Shown here piece by piece: positions 1 to 8,425 of a stretch of DNA of 64,000 bases (position 1 is its first letter; each line of letters begins with the position of its first letter). The DNA lies in NCBI GenBank assembly GCA_019638525.1, contig JAHBTO010000001.1, positions 682,001 through 746,000 on the forward strand. Direction: 5' to 3'. This DNA comes from Ferruginibacter sp. Its GTDB lineage: Bacteria; Bacteroidota; Bacteroidia; Chitinophagales; Chitinophagaceae. Below the pieces are notes generated by a model, which ran no database searches, was not told where the DNA came from, and saw nothing but the letters and a program-made list of their open reading frames with translations. A program made the position numbers and the translations under genes.

Positions 1-469
1 CTTCCTGGAAACTGATTACAAAATTTTTTCCAAGTACAATGCTAATTTGTTCCACTTCAACCGACGAATCTTTTTCATTAAAATACAGCATATTCATCAG
101 CGAAAACAACAGCCCGTTAATTTCATCTGTTTTTGCACGCTGCCCCATGCTTAAGATGTCTTCTACAATCAGGTTATGGATACCATATTTTGAACAAATA
201 TTTTCAACATCAATTTTTTTTAAACCATCAACATTAATCCACGTTATTGCGGCCGGATCAATAAAAGAAAAACTGTCGTTAACCGAATCAAATTCTTGAA
301 ACCTCATTTCTTTAGTATTATAATTAAATACACTAAGCTTTGTTAATTCAGGTTCTTTACGGTCTGATATAACCGTTGGGTTTACCTGTAATACCTTATG
401 TGTACGCAATGATTGCAAAGGATTTAGCAAAGGATTTAAAAAATAGGAAATATATTTTTTAGCGCCCAT
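1..469 (-). CDS. corA: CorA family Mg2+/Co2+ transporter, N-terminal part (cut by window edge)
   Basis: Reading from the ATG at 469 gives 156 residues that run off the left edge. The sequence contains WINVDGL, then YGIHNLIVEDIL, then a short acidic stretch leading into VEVEQISIVLGKNFVISFQE. This is the cytoplasmic funnel domain of CorA channels. The two C-terminal membrane helices and the GMN selectivity motif lie outside the window. CorA forms a homopentameric inner-membrane channel for Mg2+. It is divergent from the omega-amidase gene, with about 200 bp between them. No Bacteroidota -7 box is obvious directly upstream (TATATTTT abuts the ATG but lacks the final G). Confidence 0.85.
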   Translation of the reverse strand, partial: MGAKKYISYFLNPLLNPLQSLRTHKVLQVNPTVISDRKEPELTKLSVFNYNTKEMRFQEFDSVNDSFSFIDPAAITWINVDGLKKIDVENICSKYGIHNLIVEDILSMGQRAKTDEINGLLFSLMNMLYFNEKDSSVEVEQISIVLGKNFVISFQE

Positions 470-643
470 AAAATATATGTTTATAGTTTAAAACAACTGG
501 CAAATTGAAATTAGGTTTTTATTTAAGAAACAACAATAGTAAAGTTAAACCCATCGATATTAATAATCCTTTATTATTCAATTTTGAACCAGTTTAAATT
601 TAACATATAGCAAAAGCGTTGGCATTTGTGTAAATTACGTACG

Positions 644-651
644 TACATTTG
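644..651 (+). promoter_or_regulatory. -7 box TACATTTG of the omega-amidase gene
   Basis: This is an exact match to the Bacteroidota -7 consensus TAnnTTTG, 16 nt before the ATG at 668. A TTG at 626-628 could be the -33 element, but the 15-nt spacing is somewhat short. Confidence 0.5.
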
Positions 652-667
652 AGTACAATTAAATATA

Positions 668-1480
668 ATGTCAACCCTCAGCATTACAATCATACAAAGC
701 GATTTATTTTGGGAAGATAAGGCGGCCAACTTACGCATGTTTGAACAAAAGATAAACAGCATTGAGAATAATGCTGAAATTGTGGTATTGCCCGAAATGT
801 TCAATACCGGCTTTAGCATGCAACCCCAACAGTTTGCCGAAAACATGACGGGTGAAACGGTAGAATGGATGAAAAGGATTAGCCACGAAAACGGTATTGT
901 ACTTACCGGCAGCCTGATGATTGAAGAAGAAGGTAATTATTATAACAGGCTGGTATGGATGCTGCCCAATGGGCAATATGGATATTATGATAAGCGGCAC
1001 TTGTTTGCTTTTGCACAGGAAGACAAACATTATAAAGCCGGTAATAAAAGATTGATAGCATCGGTAAAAGGCTGGAAAATAAACCTGATGGTTTGTTACG
1101 ACCTGCGGTTTCCGGTATGGGCAAGACAGCAGACTGTAATACAAGAAGAAGAATCTGCAGTAAATGCTGCCTGCGAATACGATGTATTAATATATGTGGC
1201 CAACTGGCCCGAGCGCCGCAACCATGCATGGAAAACATTGCTTTGTGCAAGAGCTATAGAAAATCAATGTTATGTTGTAGGTGTAAACCGGGTGGGTAAT
1301 GATGGTAACAATATTTACCACAGCGGCAACAGCCTTATTATTGATCCGTTGGGACAAGTTTTATATCACCTGGCTGATGAAGAAGATATATTTACCATTG
1401 AATTACAAAAAAAAGATCTTGATGATGTTAGAGCGAAATTCCCTTTTTGGAGAGACGCAGACAGGTTTAAAATTTTATAG
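668..1480 (+). CDS. Omega-amidase, nitrilase superfamily (YafV-like)
   Basis: A 270-residue C-N hydrolase. The nitrilase catalytic triad is visible: Glu43 in LPEMFNTGF, Lys109 in YYDKRHLF and Cys143 in VCYDLRFP. The LPEMFNTGFSM context is typical of the YafV/omega-amidase branch, which hydrolyses 2-oxoglutaramate or 2-oxosuccinamate to the 2-oxoacid plus ammonia, a repair step after glutamine or asparagine transamination. No signal peptide is seen, so it should be cytosolic. It is monocistronic: divergent from corA and convergent with the S41 peptidase gene, from which it is only 11 bp away. Confidence 0.85.
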   Translation: MSTLSITIIQSDLFWEDKAANLRMFEQKINSIENNAEIVVLPEMFNTGFSMQPQQFAENMTGETVEWMKRISHENGIVLTGSLMIEEEGNYYNRLVWMLPNGQYGYYDKRHLFAFAQEDKHYKAGNKRLIASVKGWKINLMVCYDLRFPVWARQQTVIQEEESAVNAACEYDVLIYVANWPERRNHAWKTLLCARAIENQCYVVGVNRVGNDGNNIYHSGNSLIIDPLGQVLYHLADEEDIFTIELQKKDLDDVRAKFPFWRDADRFKIL

Positions 1481-1491
1481 ATAAATAATTA

Positions 1492-2997
1492 TTACCTGTT
1501 ACTCTTTTCGTTTTTATCTTTTATCATTTCCATTACCACCTGCATCTTATAATCTATACCGTTTAACAATGCTTTATAATTGGTAGGAATGTAAATATCG
1601 GGCTGTATGCCATGCCAGTTTTTGGGTACATGATTGTATTGCACCAGCCTGAATAGCGGAAGCCTTACTTTAATATGTGTTACGGGTAAAACAATATCCG
1701 GAATTAAAATGCCATTGTTGCCATGCCAGCCACCACCTGTTTCTTCGCCAATTAAAGTAACGCCGGGCTGCCCCTTTACTGCATTGCTGAAAAGCGCCGC
1801 TGCCGAAAAAGTGGAACCGTTAATAAGCACATATAAATTACCATCAAAATGGTTTTCATTTTTTGGTTTATACCACCTTCGTTCCCATCGTCCAAAATGA
1901 TACAACCCGTCATTCTTTTTTTTAGTAAGCAAAAACAACCCAAGGTTATTTACAAAACTTTCTTTTATGTATTTTGAATATGGCCGCAAAGATTTGCAAA
2001 CAGCATAAGAAGAATCGGCCACTTTAAAACTTTGCCTGCTTACATATTTTGTTAGCAGGGTAGATAGCCTTATGCGGCCACCACCATTGTTCCTTATGTC
2101 TAACACAACATTAGTAATGCCTGTTTTTTTAATGTACCTGAATGTTTGCCTGTAAAACCTGCGCAAGCCACCTTCTGAAAAAGTATTGATGGTTACAATT
2201 GCTGTGTTGTTGGTTGTATCTATTGCTAACGACCTTATATCATGCAACCTTTTTTTCCTTGTTTCTTTCTTTTGTTTTTTTTGTTTTCTGTTAACAGCCT
2301 TTTCTCTCTTGGATAAAGTGCTGTCTTTAGCAAAACCAAGGGCGGGAATGATAATAGATTTTTCTGTTCTGGTGCTATCAATATAGGTAACAGTATAATT
2401 TTTACTGATACCGAAAATGTTGCGATGAAAATATGGGAAATTATTGCTGAGCCTTAAATAATTTACATTATCGGCATAACCATCTTCGGCCAGGTAATTA
2501 AACATTGTGCTAACCAACTTTGTATTTTTAATTCCGTTTATCGATGTAATGAGCATGCCTCTTTTTAATACAGAATCTTTACGGTTTAAATTGGCAGTGA
2601 TAGCCATGGTATCATTCCAGCATTTTAAAAACAAAGGAAAAGACGGGAGTCTTTTATCTGCCACCCATTTATTATAAGTTTTACTTCGAATCATGCTTGT
2701 GTGGCCACAATGTATTTTTTGTAAAAGAGGTGCTATTACCTGCCAGCCAAACTGCTGCTCGGTAAGGCTATCGTGCAGCAAATTGTAATAACGGTCAAAA
2801 TACATATCCATGCTGTCTTTGGGGGTATACCAGTAAAGCGACGGATGTTTTTTTTCAAGTATTTCTCTTAACAGCGAATAATCTTTTTGTAATTGCCGGG
2901 GCGAAAATTTTTTATTGGGATTATAGTTTTTAGTGGCGGCGCAGGAACACAGGAAAACAGCTAAAGAAAAAACAAAGATTATTTTAATGGTTTTCAT
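1492..2997 (-). CDS. S41 family peptidase, lipoprotein (C-terminal processing protease-like)
   Basis: 501 residues. The N-terminal signal peptide ends in the lipobox-like FLCSC, with Cys17 or Cys19 as the possible lipidation site, so the protein is probably a periplasm-facing lipoprotein. The C-terminal half carries the S41 (tail-specific protease) core: VVLDIRNNGGG near residue 300, then INGSTFSAAA with the likely catalytic Ser near residue 398, followed by GEETGGG. The middle, around residues 220-250, is a lysine-rich linker. It follows suhB and thiL on the same strand (50-bp gap to thiL) and is probably the last gene of that operon. Its substrate is unknown. Confidence 0.8.
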   Translation of the reverse strand: MKTIKIIFVFSLAVFLCSCAATKNYNPNKKFSPRQLQKDYSLLREILEKKHPSLYWYTPKDSMDMYFDRYYNLLHDSLTEQQFGWQVIAPLLQKIHCGHTSMIRSKTYNKWVADKRLPSFPLFLKCWNDTMAITANLNRKDSVLKRGMLITSINGIKNTKLVSTMFNYLAEDGYADNVNYLRLSNNFPYFHRNIFGISKNYTVTYIDSTRTEKSIIIPALGFAKDSTLSKREKAVNRKQKKQKKETRKKRLHDIRSLAIDTTNNTAIVTINTFSEGGLRRFYRQTFRYIKKTGITNVVLDIRNNGGGRIRLSTLLTKYVSRQSFKVADSSYAVCKSLRPYSKYIKESFVNNLGLFLLTKKKNDGLYHFGRWERRWYKPKNENHFDGNLYVLINGSTFSAAALFSNAVKGQPGVTLIGEETGGGWHGNNGILIPDIVLPVTHIKVRLPLFRLVQYNHVPKNWHGIQPDIYIPTNYKALLNGIDYKMQVVMEMIKDKNEKSNR

Positions 2998-3047
2998 TAA
3001 CTGTTGTCAAAATTTTCAACTTCAATAATACTTATATTAAGATGCTT

Positions 3048-4073
3048 TTATTTCAATGGATTCCACCCCTGTGCAATTAATGGATGTTTATTGCCGCCTC
3101 TTGTTATAAATGTTTTTCCATTTGCCGCTTCGGTAATATAGCCTATAATGCTAAACCCGTTGTTTTTATCAATTTTTTCATGGTCGGCCTGGTTAATGGT
3201 AAATAACAATTCATAATCTTCCCCACCGCTTAGTGCGCAAGCTGTTGGGTCAAGTTCCAGCTTGTAGGCAAACTCTTTGCTGTCTTCATTTAATGGCAAT
3301 TTGTCTTCGTACAGTACGCATCCCACATTACTTTGCTTGCAAATGTGCAGCATTTCGCTGCTAAGCCCGTCGCTAATATCCATCATGCTGGTAGGTACAA
3401 TATTATGTTCGGCAAAATATTCAATCACATCTTTTCTTGCTTCGGGTTTTAATAAGCGGCCAACAATATAAGCCTGGTTTTCCAGGTCGGGTTGTGCGCC
3501 GGTTTCTTCAAATATCTTTTTCTCCCTTTCTAAAATGGTTAATCCTAAAAATGCGCCGCCTAAATCGCCGCTAACACATACAAGGTCGTTCACCTTAGCG
3601 CCATCTCTTTTTACATATTTATCGGGTGCCACTTCTCCTATTGCCGTTACACTTATAATAAATCCTTTTTGTGATGTGGTGGTATCTCCCCCCACCAGGT
3701 CAACATTATACCGGTTACAAGCTGCATATACACCTTCATAAAACTCATCCAACGCTTCTACGCTAAACTTATTGCTTATAGCTATACTAATTACGATTTG
3801 TGTTGGTGTTGCGTTCATAGCATATATATCGCTTATGTTTACAATCACCGATTTATAACCAAGGTGTTTTAATGGCGTGTACATCAAATCAAAGTGGATA
3901 CCCTCTACCAACAAATCTGTTGTAACTACAGTTTGCCTGCCGTAATGATCAATAACAGCTGCATCATCGCCCACACTTACAATGGTAGACGAATTTTTTG
4001 TTTCATTATTTTTGGTTAGATGGTCAATTAAGCCAAACTCACCCAGTGTTGATATTTCGGTACGTTCTTGCAT
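3048..4073 (-). CDS. thiL: Thiamine-monophosphate kinase
   Basis: 341 residues, a normal length for ThiL, which phosphorylates thiamine monophosphate to the cofactor thiamine diphosphate using ATP. Visible family motifs are VSVGDDAAVI near residue 33, the TTDLLVEGIHFD metal/nucleotide loop, VNISDIYAM, DLVGGDTT and MDISDGLSSE, then SGGEDYELLF near the C terminus. The ATG directly abuts the TAA stop of suhB, indicating translational coupling in a suhB-thiL-S41 operon. No other thiamine genes are nearby. Confidence 0.93.
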   Translation of the reverse strand: MQERTEISTLGEFGLIDHLTKNNETKNSSTIVSVGDDAAVIDHYGRQTVVTTDLLVEGIHFDLMYTPLKHLGYKSVIVNISDIYAMNATPTQIVISIAISNKFSVEALDEFYEGVYAACNRYNVDLVGGDTTTSQKGFIISVTAIGEVAPDKYVKRDGAKVNDLVCVSGDLGGAFLGLTILEREKKIFEETGAQPDLENQAYIVGRLLKPEARKDVIEYFAEHNIVPTSMMDISDGLSSEMLHICKQSNVGCVLYEDKLPLNEDSKEFAYKLELDPTACALSGGEDYELLFTINQADHEKIDKNNGFSIIGYITEAANGKTFITRGGNKHPLIAQGWNPLK

Positions 4074-4856
4074 TTACAACTGTTTTCTGTTATGAATTAC
4101 ATCCAGCAACTCATTATGTATTAAACCGTTTGTGGCCACTAATTTTTTTTGATAAGGCGAATATTTATTGCCATCCATATCTGTTACTTTGCCGCCTGCT
4201 TCTTCTACAATCAAATAACCCGCTGCCGTATCCCATGCGCTAAGGCTGTGTTCAAAAAAACCTTCAAACCTGCCAGCAGCCACCCAGCAAAGATCAATAG
4301 CAGCACTTCCAATCCTACGTACCGGAACACCCTTACGTATCAGTTTTTCAAAAACCTGCAAAGGGCCGTTAGGCATATCTAAATAGGTGTAAGGAAAGCC
4401 GGTTACCAGGCAACTATGCAGCACCGAAGTTTTTTTGCTTACATGAATTTTTTTATCATTGAGTGTTGCACCCTTTCCTTTTTCGGCTAAAAACATTTCG
4501 TTAATGAAGGGATTATATACAGCGCCTAATATCATTTGGCCATTATACTCCACACCAATACTTACACAACAAAGCGGTATGCCACTTGCAAAATTGATGG
4601 TGCCGTCAATAGGGTCAATTATCCATTTAGTATCGCTGTTGGTTATTATTTCGCCCACTTCTTCGCTCAAAATAAAATGATTGGGGTATTGAGCTTTAAT
4701 GCAATCAATAATAGCTTTTTCAGCAGCATGATCGGCTTCGGTAACCCAGTTGTTAATACCTTCCTTATTGCTGATCTTTAAGTCATCGTTATTGAAAAAA
4801 TGCCGTAGTTCTTTAGCCCCGGCTTCCACTGCATGTAAAAGTGTAGTTTTAAGCAT
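4074..4856 (-). CDS. suhB: Inositol-1-monophosphatase family protein (SuhB/CysQ-like)
   Basis: A Mg2+-dependent sugar or inositol monophosphatase of about 260 residues. The motifs are SEEVGE (metal 1), IIDPIDGTINF (the DPxDGT signature) and SAWDTAAGYLIVEEAGG. An upstream in-frame ATG exists at 4871, but a -7 box at 4861-4868 lies between the two, so ATG 4856 is the better start. It is the first gene of a suhB-thiL-S41 operon and divergent from the GT2 gene. Specificity within the family (inositol phosphate, 3'-phosphoadenosine phosphate, or another) cannot be read from the motifs. Confidence 0.85.
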   Translation of the reverse strand: MLKTTLLHAVEAGAKELRHFFNNDDLKISNKEGINNWVTEADHAAEKAIIDCIKAQYPNHFILSEEVGEIITNSDTKWIIDPIDGTINFASGIPLCCVSIGVEYNGQMILGAVYNPFINEMFLAEKGKGATLNDKKIHVSKKTSVLHSCLVTGFPYTYLDMPNGPLQVFEKLIRKGVPVRRIGSAAIDLCWVAAGRFEGFFEHSLSAWDTAAGYLIVEEAGGKVTDMDGNKYSPYQKKLVATNGLIHNELLDVIHNRKQL

Positions 4857-4860
4857 GGCG

Positions 4861-4868
4861 CAAATATA
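4861..4868 (-). promoter_or_regulatory. -7 box TATATTTG of the suhB operon, adjacent to the start codon
   Basis: The minus strand reads TATATTTG, then 4 nt, then the ATG at 4856. Bacteroidota transcription normally starts a few nt after this box, so the suhB transcript would be leaderless or nearly so. Confidence 0.55.
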
Positions 4869-4883
4869 CAAAGGCTTCTTTAC

Positions 4884-4891
4884 TATATTTG
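4884..4891 (+). promoter_or_regulatory. -7 box TATATTTG of the GT2 gene, adjacent to the start codon
   Basis: The plus strand reads TATATTTG, then AAT, then the ATG at 4895. It is an identical, divergently oriented copy of the suhB box only 15 bp away. The final TTG of the box is also in frame, but ATG 4895 fits the GT2 N terminus. Confidence 0.55.
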
Positions 4892-4894
4892 AAT

Positions 4895-6838
4895 ATGCTT
4901 TTATCTGTTATCATTGTAAACTACAACGTAAAATATTTCCTGGAGCAATGCCTGCATTCGGTACAAAAAGCATGTTCAAATATAGAAGCAGAAATAATTG
5001 TGGCTGATAATAATTCTAATGATGGCAGTAAAGACTTTTTGCCTGCTTTGTTCCCTAATGTTAATTTTATTTGGAATGCTACCAACATTGGTTTTGCAAA
5101 AGCCAATAACCAGGCGCTTGCAGCAGCCAAAGGCAAATTTATACTGTACCTTAACCCCGATACGATATTGCCCGAAGACGTAATTGATAAATGCCTGAAT
5201 TTTTTTGAACAGCATACAAATGCCGGGGGGCTAGGCATTAAAATGATAGACGGCTCAGGTAAATTTTTAAAAGAAAGCAAACGTGCTTTTCCTTCGCCTC
5301 TTACTTCGTTTTTTAAATTAAGTGGAATGGCGATGTTGTTTTCCAAATCAAAATTTTTTGCCCGGTATCACCTGGGGCATTTACCTGAAAACGAAACTCA
5401 CGAAGTGGATGTACTTGCCGGAGCCTTTATGATGATGCCTAAAAAAATTTTGGATGAAGTTGGAGATTTTGACGAACAGTTTTTTATGTATGGCGAAGAT
5501 GTGGATCTAAGTTACAGGATACAAAAAGCGGGGTATAAGAATTATTATTTTGCCGATAGTACTATCATTCACTTTAAAGGCGAAAGCACTAAAAGAGGAA
5601 GCCTAAATTATGTACGTATGTTTTACAAGGCAATGAGCCTTTTTGTGAAAAAACATTATAGTGGCACTAAAGCGGGCATCTATATTTTTTTTATACAGGC
5701 CGCCATCCTGATGAGGGCTTTATTTTCGGCCATTGGCCATCTTTTAAAAAAGATTGGGTTGCCGGTACTGGATGCCATCATCATACTTACATCGCTATGG
5801 CTTACAAAATTTTTTTGGAGCAATTATATTAAAGGCGAAACAAACTATTCACCCAATGTGATATTGATTGCCTTCCCTGTTTTTACCGCCATTTTTTTAT
5901 TGGCGGCATATTATACGGGATTGTATGATAAAGGATACAAACAGTCGCAACTGGTACGCTCAACACTTGTAGCGGCATTGATTATTTTAAGCACTTATGC
6001 ATTACTGCCCGAGAGTGTAAGGTTTTCGAGGGGCATACTTGTATTAGGCATAGCATTGTCATATATTTTAATGAACATCATGCGCAGGTTGTTTATTAAA
6101 TGGCAATACCTGGAAACCATACCAAAAGATTATGAAAGGCAACAAACAATAGTTGTGGCAGGAGAAAAAGATTATAAAGCAATTACCTCTTTGATGCAGC
6201 AGGCCGGAATGCCCGAAAAAGTGTTGGGGCGTATAGAAAGCGGCCTTACCCAAACAGGGCTTTCACTTGGTAAAATTAATCAATTGCCCAGCCTTGTAAA
6301 AAAATACAGTGTTAATGAAATTATTTTTTGCGAAAACGGGCTAAGCTTTAAGGAGATTATAAACATTGTAAAAACATTGCCAACCGGTATCTACAGTAAA
6401 TTTCATAGCGCAGGCAGCAGTAGTATTGTGGGCAGCAACAGCAGCAAAGAAAAAGGCGATTATGTGGCCGTGGGTAATAATTACAATATTGCAAACCCTG
6501 TTCAGCGGCGCAATAAAAGATTACTTGATATTTTACTGAGTATGTTTTTCATCATAGGGTTTCCAGTATTTATTTTTTTACAAAAGAAAATCACAAAATT
6601 TTATAAAAATGTTTTTGATGTGTTGTTTGCAAAAAAAACATGGGTAGGTTATGCTGCTATGCCCAACAGTTTCCCTGCATTAAAAACACCGGTACTTACC
6701 AGCACATCATTACCATCACAACTTAACGAGCTACCCGTAGAAGCGTTACTTAAAAGCGATGAATGGTACGCCACGGGTTATTCTGTTTTAACTGATCTTA
6801 AAAAAATAAACAGGGGGTTTAAGTTTCTGTGTTATTAA
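4895..6838 (+). CDS. GT2 glycosyltransferase fused to a WbaP-like membrane/nucleotide-binding region lacking the phosphosugar-transferase core
   Basis: About 647 residues. Residues 1-240 are a GT-A fold family 2 glycosyltransferase: SVIIVNYNV, ADNNSNDGS, YLNPDT, then FDEQFFMYGEDVDLSYR. After it come hydrophobic segments (about 255-380) that resemble the N-terminal helices of polyprenyl-phosphate glycosylphosphotransferases. A Rossmann-like segment starting IVVAGEKDYKAI follows, and then RNKRLLDILLSMFFI, which looks like the first helix of the bacterial sugar-transferase domain. The usual catalytic core of that domain is not visible in the roughly 100 residues that remain. It probably glycosylates an envelope polysaccharide or lipid. 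It converges with the next gene, and the two share a TTAA as overlapping stop codons. Confidence 0.8.
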   Translation: MLLSVIIVNYNVKYFLEQCLHSVQKACSNIEAEIIVADNNSNDGSKDFLPALFPNVNFIWNATNIGFAKANNQALAAAKGKFILYLNPDTILPEDVIDKCLNFFEQHTNAGGLGIKMIDGSGKFLKESKRAFPSPLTSFFKLSGMAMLFSKSKFFARYHLGHLPENETHEVDVLAGAFMMMPKKILDEVGDFDEQFFMYGEDVDLSYRIQKAGYKNYYFADSTIIHFKGESTKRGSLNYVRMFYKAMSLFVKKHYSGTKAGIYIFFIQAAILMRALFSAIGHLLKKIGLPVLDAIIILTSLWLTKFFWSNYIKGETNYSPNVILIAFPVFTAIFLLAAYYTGLYDKGYKQSQLVRSTLVAALIILSTYALLPESVRFSRGILVLGIALSYILMNIMRRLFIKWQYLETIPKDYERQQTIVVAGEKDYKAITSLMQQAGMPEKVLGRIESGLTQTGLSLGKINQLPSLVKKYSVNEIIFCENGLSFKEIINIVKTLPTGIYSKFHSAGSSSIVGSNSSKEKGDYVAVGNNYNIANPVQRRNKRLLDILLSMFFIIGFPVFIFLQKKITKFYKNVFDVLFAKKTWVGYAAMPNSFPALKTPVLTSTSLPSQLNELPVEALLKSDEWYATGYSVLTDLKKINRGFKFLCY

Positions 6839-7914
6839 TCTACAAAAATTCCTGCAACAAAATTTTTTATTGCATCGTTTAAATCATTACCTGTTGAATC
6901 GATTGTTGAAAAAGAAAATGTATCAAACTGTTTTAAAACATCGGCCAGGCAAAAATTATTTTGATTAACTGCCATGAAAATTTTTTTATTGCCCAGGTAT
7001 TTTGCCAGGTACTCCTGTTCGGTTTGCCCGGGGGTTGGCACAAGCACAGCTTTCTTTTGCAGTGTTACCAGGTCCATGATGGTTGAGTAGCCACTGCGGC
7101 TAATTATAAGTTTTGATTGCTGTATCAACCTGCTCATTTCTGCCATTGGCAGATGATTGATAATTGTTACCAGCGGATTTTTTATTTGAGGCGGGGTTGT
7201 TTGTTGTGGCAACCCCCGTACAATTACAACCTTATAATTGCATTCATGTACTTGTTTTAAAATGATGTTCTCAAAAATGCTACGCTGTGGTTCGGGCCCC
7301 GAAATAATACAACAACAATCAAATTTTAATTGCATCTCGGCTTTTTCAAATCTTGATAAGGGCCCGATAAAAGTAACCGGAATTGCCGGTAATTTTACCG
7401 GATGCGAAAGTTCGCCTGCAAGATTTTCGTCAACAGCCCAATCGGGAACCCAGCATGCATTGTATTTATTAATATAATGGTAGTGTATTTTTTGAGCAAA
7501 CCGGTTTAGAAAACTGTTACCTGTTTTTATAAACAGTTGGTGCGTTATATAAATGGATGTGATTTTTTTGTTTGACATGCCCAGCCTGTTATCAGATATT
7601 ACGGCATCTAACTTATATTTTTCAATGGCCATTTTTAGCCAGCGTTTTTCGGCCCGTACACGGCTGAACAGTTTAGGAAACTGCAAAAATAATTTTACCA
7701 TAAACCATTCTTTGTGGCGGCTGTATTGCATTTCATAGCCCCTATAATCTACAAATTCAAGAGCCGGGAATTCCTTTTGTAATAAATCTTTTGTAGGCCC
7801 ATAGGCAGCAATAATAACAATACAACCATTATTAAGAAGGGTTAAAATAATTGGTATGCAACGGGTTGCATGGCCAAGCCCCCAATCTAATGGCGCAACC
7901 AACACCCGTGGCAT
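6835..7914 (-). CDS. Glycosyltransferase of the GT1/GT28 type (GT-B fold)
   Basis: About 359 residues. It starts MPRVLVAPLDWGLGHATRCIPI, where GLGHATR is the N-terminal donor/acceptor loop of MurG-like and UDP-glucuronosyl-type transferases. The C-terminal half has ISGPEPQR, then LIISRSGYSTIMDL and VLVPTPGQTEQEYLAKYL, the typical GT-B nucleotide-sugar site. An in-frame TTG at 7950 would add 12 residues, but ATG 7914 gives the family's usual N terminus. It neighbours a GT2 enzyme in convergent orientation, so a shared envelope glycan is possible but not shown. It is cytosolic or peripheral, with no clear membrane helix. Confidence 0.75.
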   Translation of the reverse strand: MPRVLVAPLDWGLGHATRCIPIILTLLNNGCIVIIAAYGPTKDLLQKEFPALEFVDYRGYEMQYSRHKEWFMVKLFLQFPKLFSRVRAEKRWLKMAIEKYKLDAVISDNRLGMSNKKITSIYITHQLFIKTGNSFLNRFAQKIHYHYINKYNACWVPDWAVDENLAGELSHPVKLPAIPVTFIGPLSRFEKAEMQLKFDCCCIISGPEPQRSIFENIILKQVHECNYKVVIVRGLPQQTTPPQIKNPLVTIINHLPMAEMSRLIQQSKLIISRSGYSTIMDLVTLQKKAVLVPTPGQTEQEYLAKYLGNKKIFMAVNQNNFCLADVLKQFDTFSFSTIDSTGNDLNDAIKNFVAGIFVD

Positions 7915-8000
7915 ATGTTGTAAGCTGTTAAAATTTTTACCTTTTATCAAAACAAAGCAATAAATGTTGGTGAAAATAGTTTAAATTGTAACCTTATTAT

Positions 8001-8132
8001 ATGAAACTATTAAATAAATTACCATTACTGCTGTTAATATTAGCAACAGTTATATTAACAGCAAGTTGTGCATCATCAAAAAAAAGCCAGTGTGGCTGCC
8101 CTAATAAACAGGGGATGGTGGGCTATAAATAA
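8001..8132 (+). CDS. Small lipoprotein, 43 residues
   Basis: The frame starts MKLLNKLPLL, continues through a hydrophobic stretch to the lipobox LTASC (Cys23), and ends with a short mature part CASSKKSQCGCPNKQGMVGYK. A positively charged start, an 18-residue hydrophobic core and a perfect lipobox in such a short frame are unlikely by chance. The mature peptide has two further Cys (CGC). Its function is unknown. It lies divergent from the GT-B gene and 26 bp before another small gene. Confidence 0.7.
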   Translation: MKLLNKLPLLLLILATVILTASCASSKKSQCGCPNKQGMVGYK

Positions 8133-8158
8133 CTGTTTAAACTAACTTCCAAAGAAAC

Positions 8159-8407
8159 ATGAACAACCCAAACCGAGATTTGCTGGTTTTGTTCAACCAG
8201 GAGATAATGACTCCGCAGGCTATTGAGCATGAAGTAGAAATGCTACATAAGCTGATATACACTATTGAAGGATTAGACAGTTTAGCTGTTGCCCACGAAA
8301 TTATAGACCTCAATAAATACAAGTTAATAACAAAAACTCACCAATTGCGCAGCCTTATCCGCAACAACGAATTAAAGCCTTTTGTTTTTTTAAATTGTAA
8401 AAATTAA
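8159..8407 (+). CDS. Hypothetical protein, 82 residues
   Basis: A small soluble, probably all-helical protein beginning MNNPNRDLLVLFNQEI, with acidic and leucine-rich heptad-like spacing (HEVEMLHKLIYTIEGLDSLAVAHEIIDL). It has no signal peptide or recognised motif. It lies 26 bp downstream of the small lipoprotein on the same strand and may be co-transcribed with it. The composition is ordinary for coding sequence here. I do not recognise the family. Confidence 0.55.
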   Translation: MNNPNRDLLVLFNQEIMTPQAIEHEVEMLHKLIYTIEGLDSLAVAHEIIDLNKYKLITKTHQLRSLIRNNELKPFVFLNCKN

Positions 8408-8425
8408 TAACAAGCTTCCGGGCAT

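Noticed and set aside
731..1144. 137-residue frame antisense to the omega-amidase
   Set aside because: No family signal; the opposite strand encodes a nitrilase with a complete catalytic triad.
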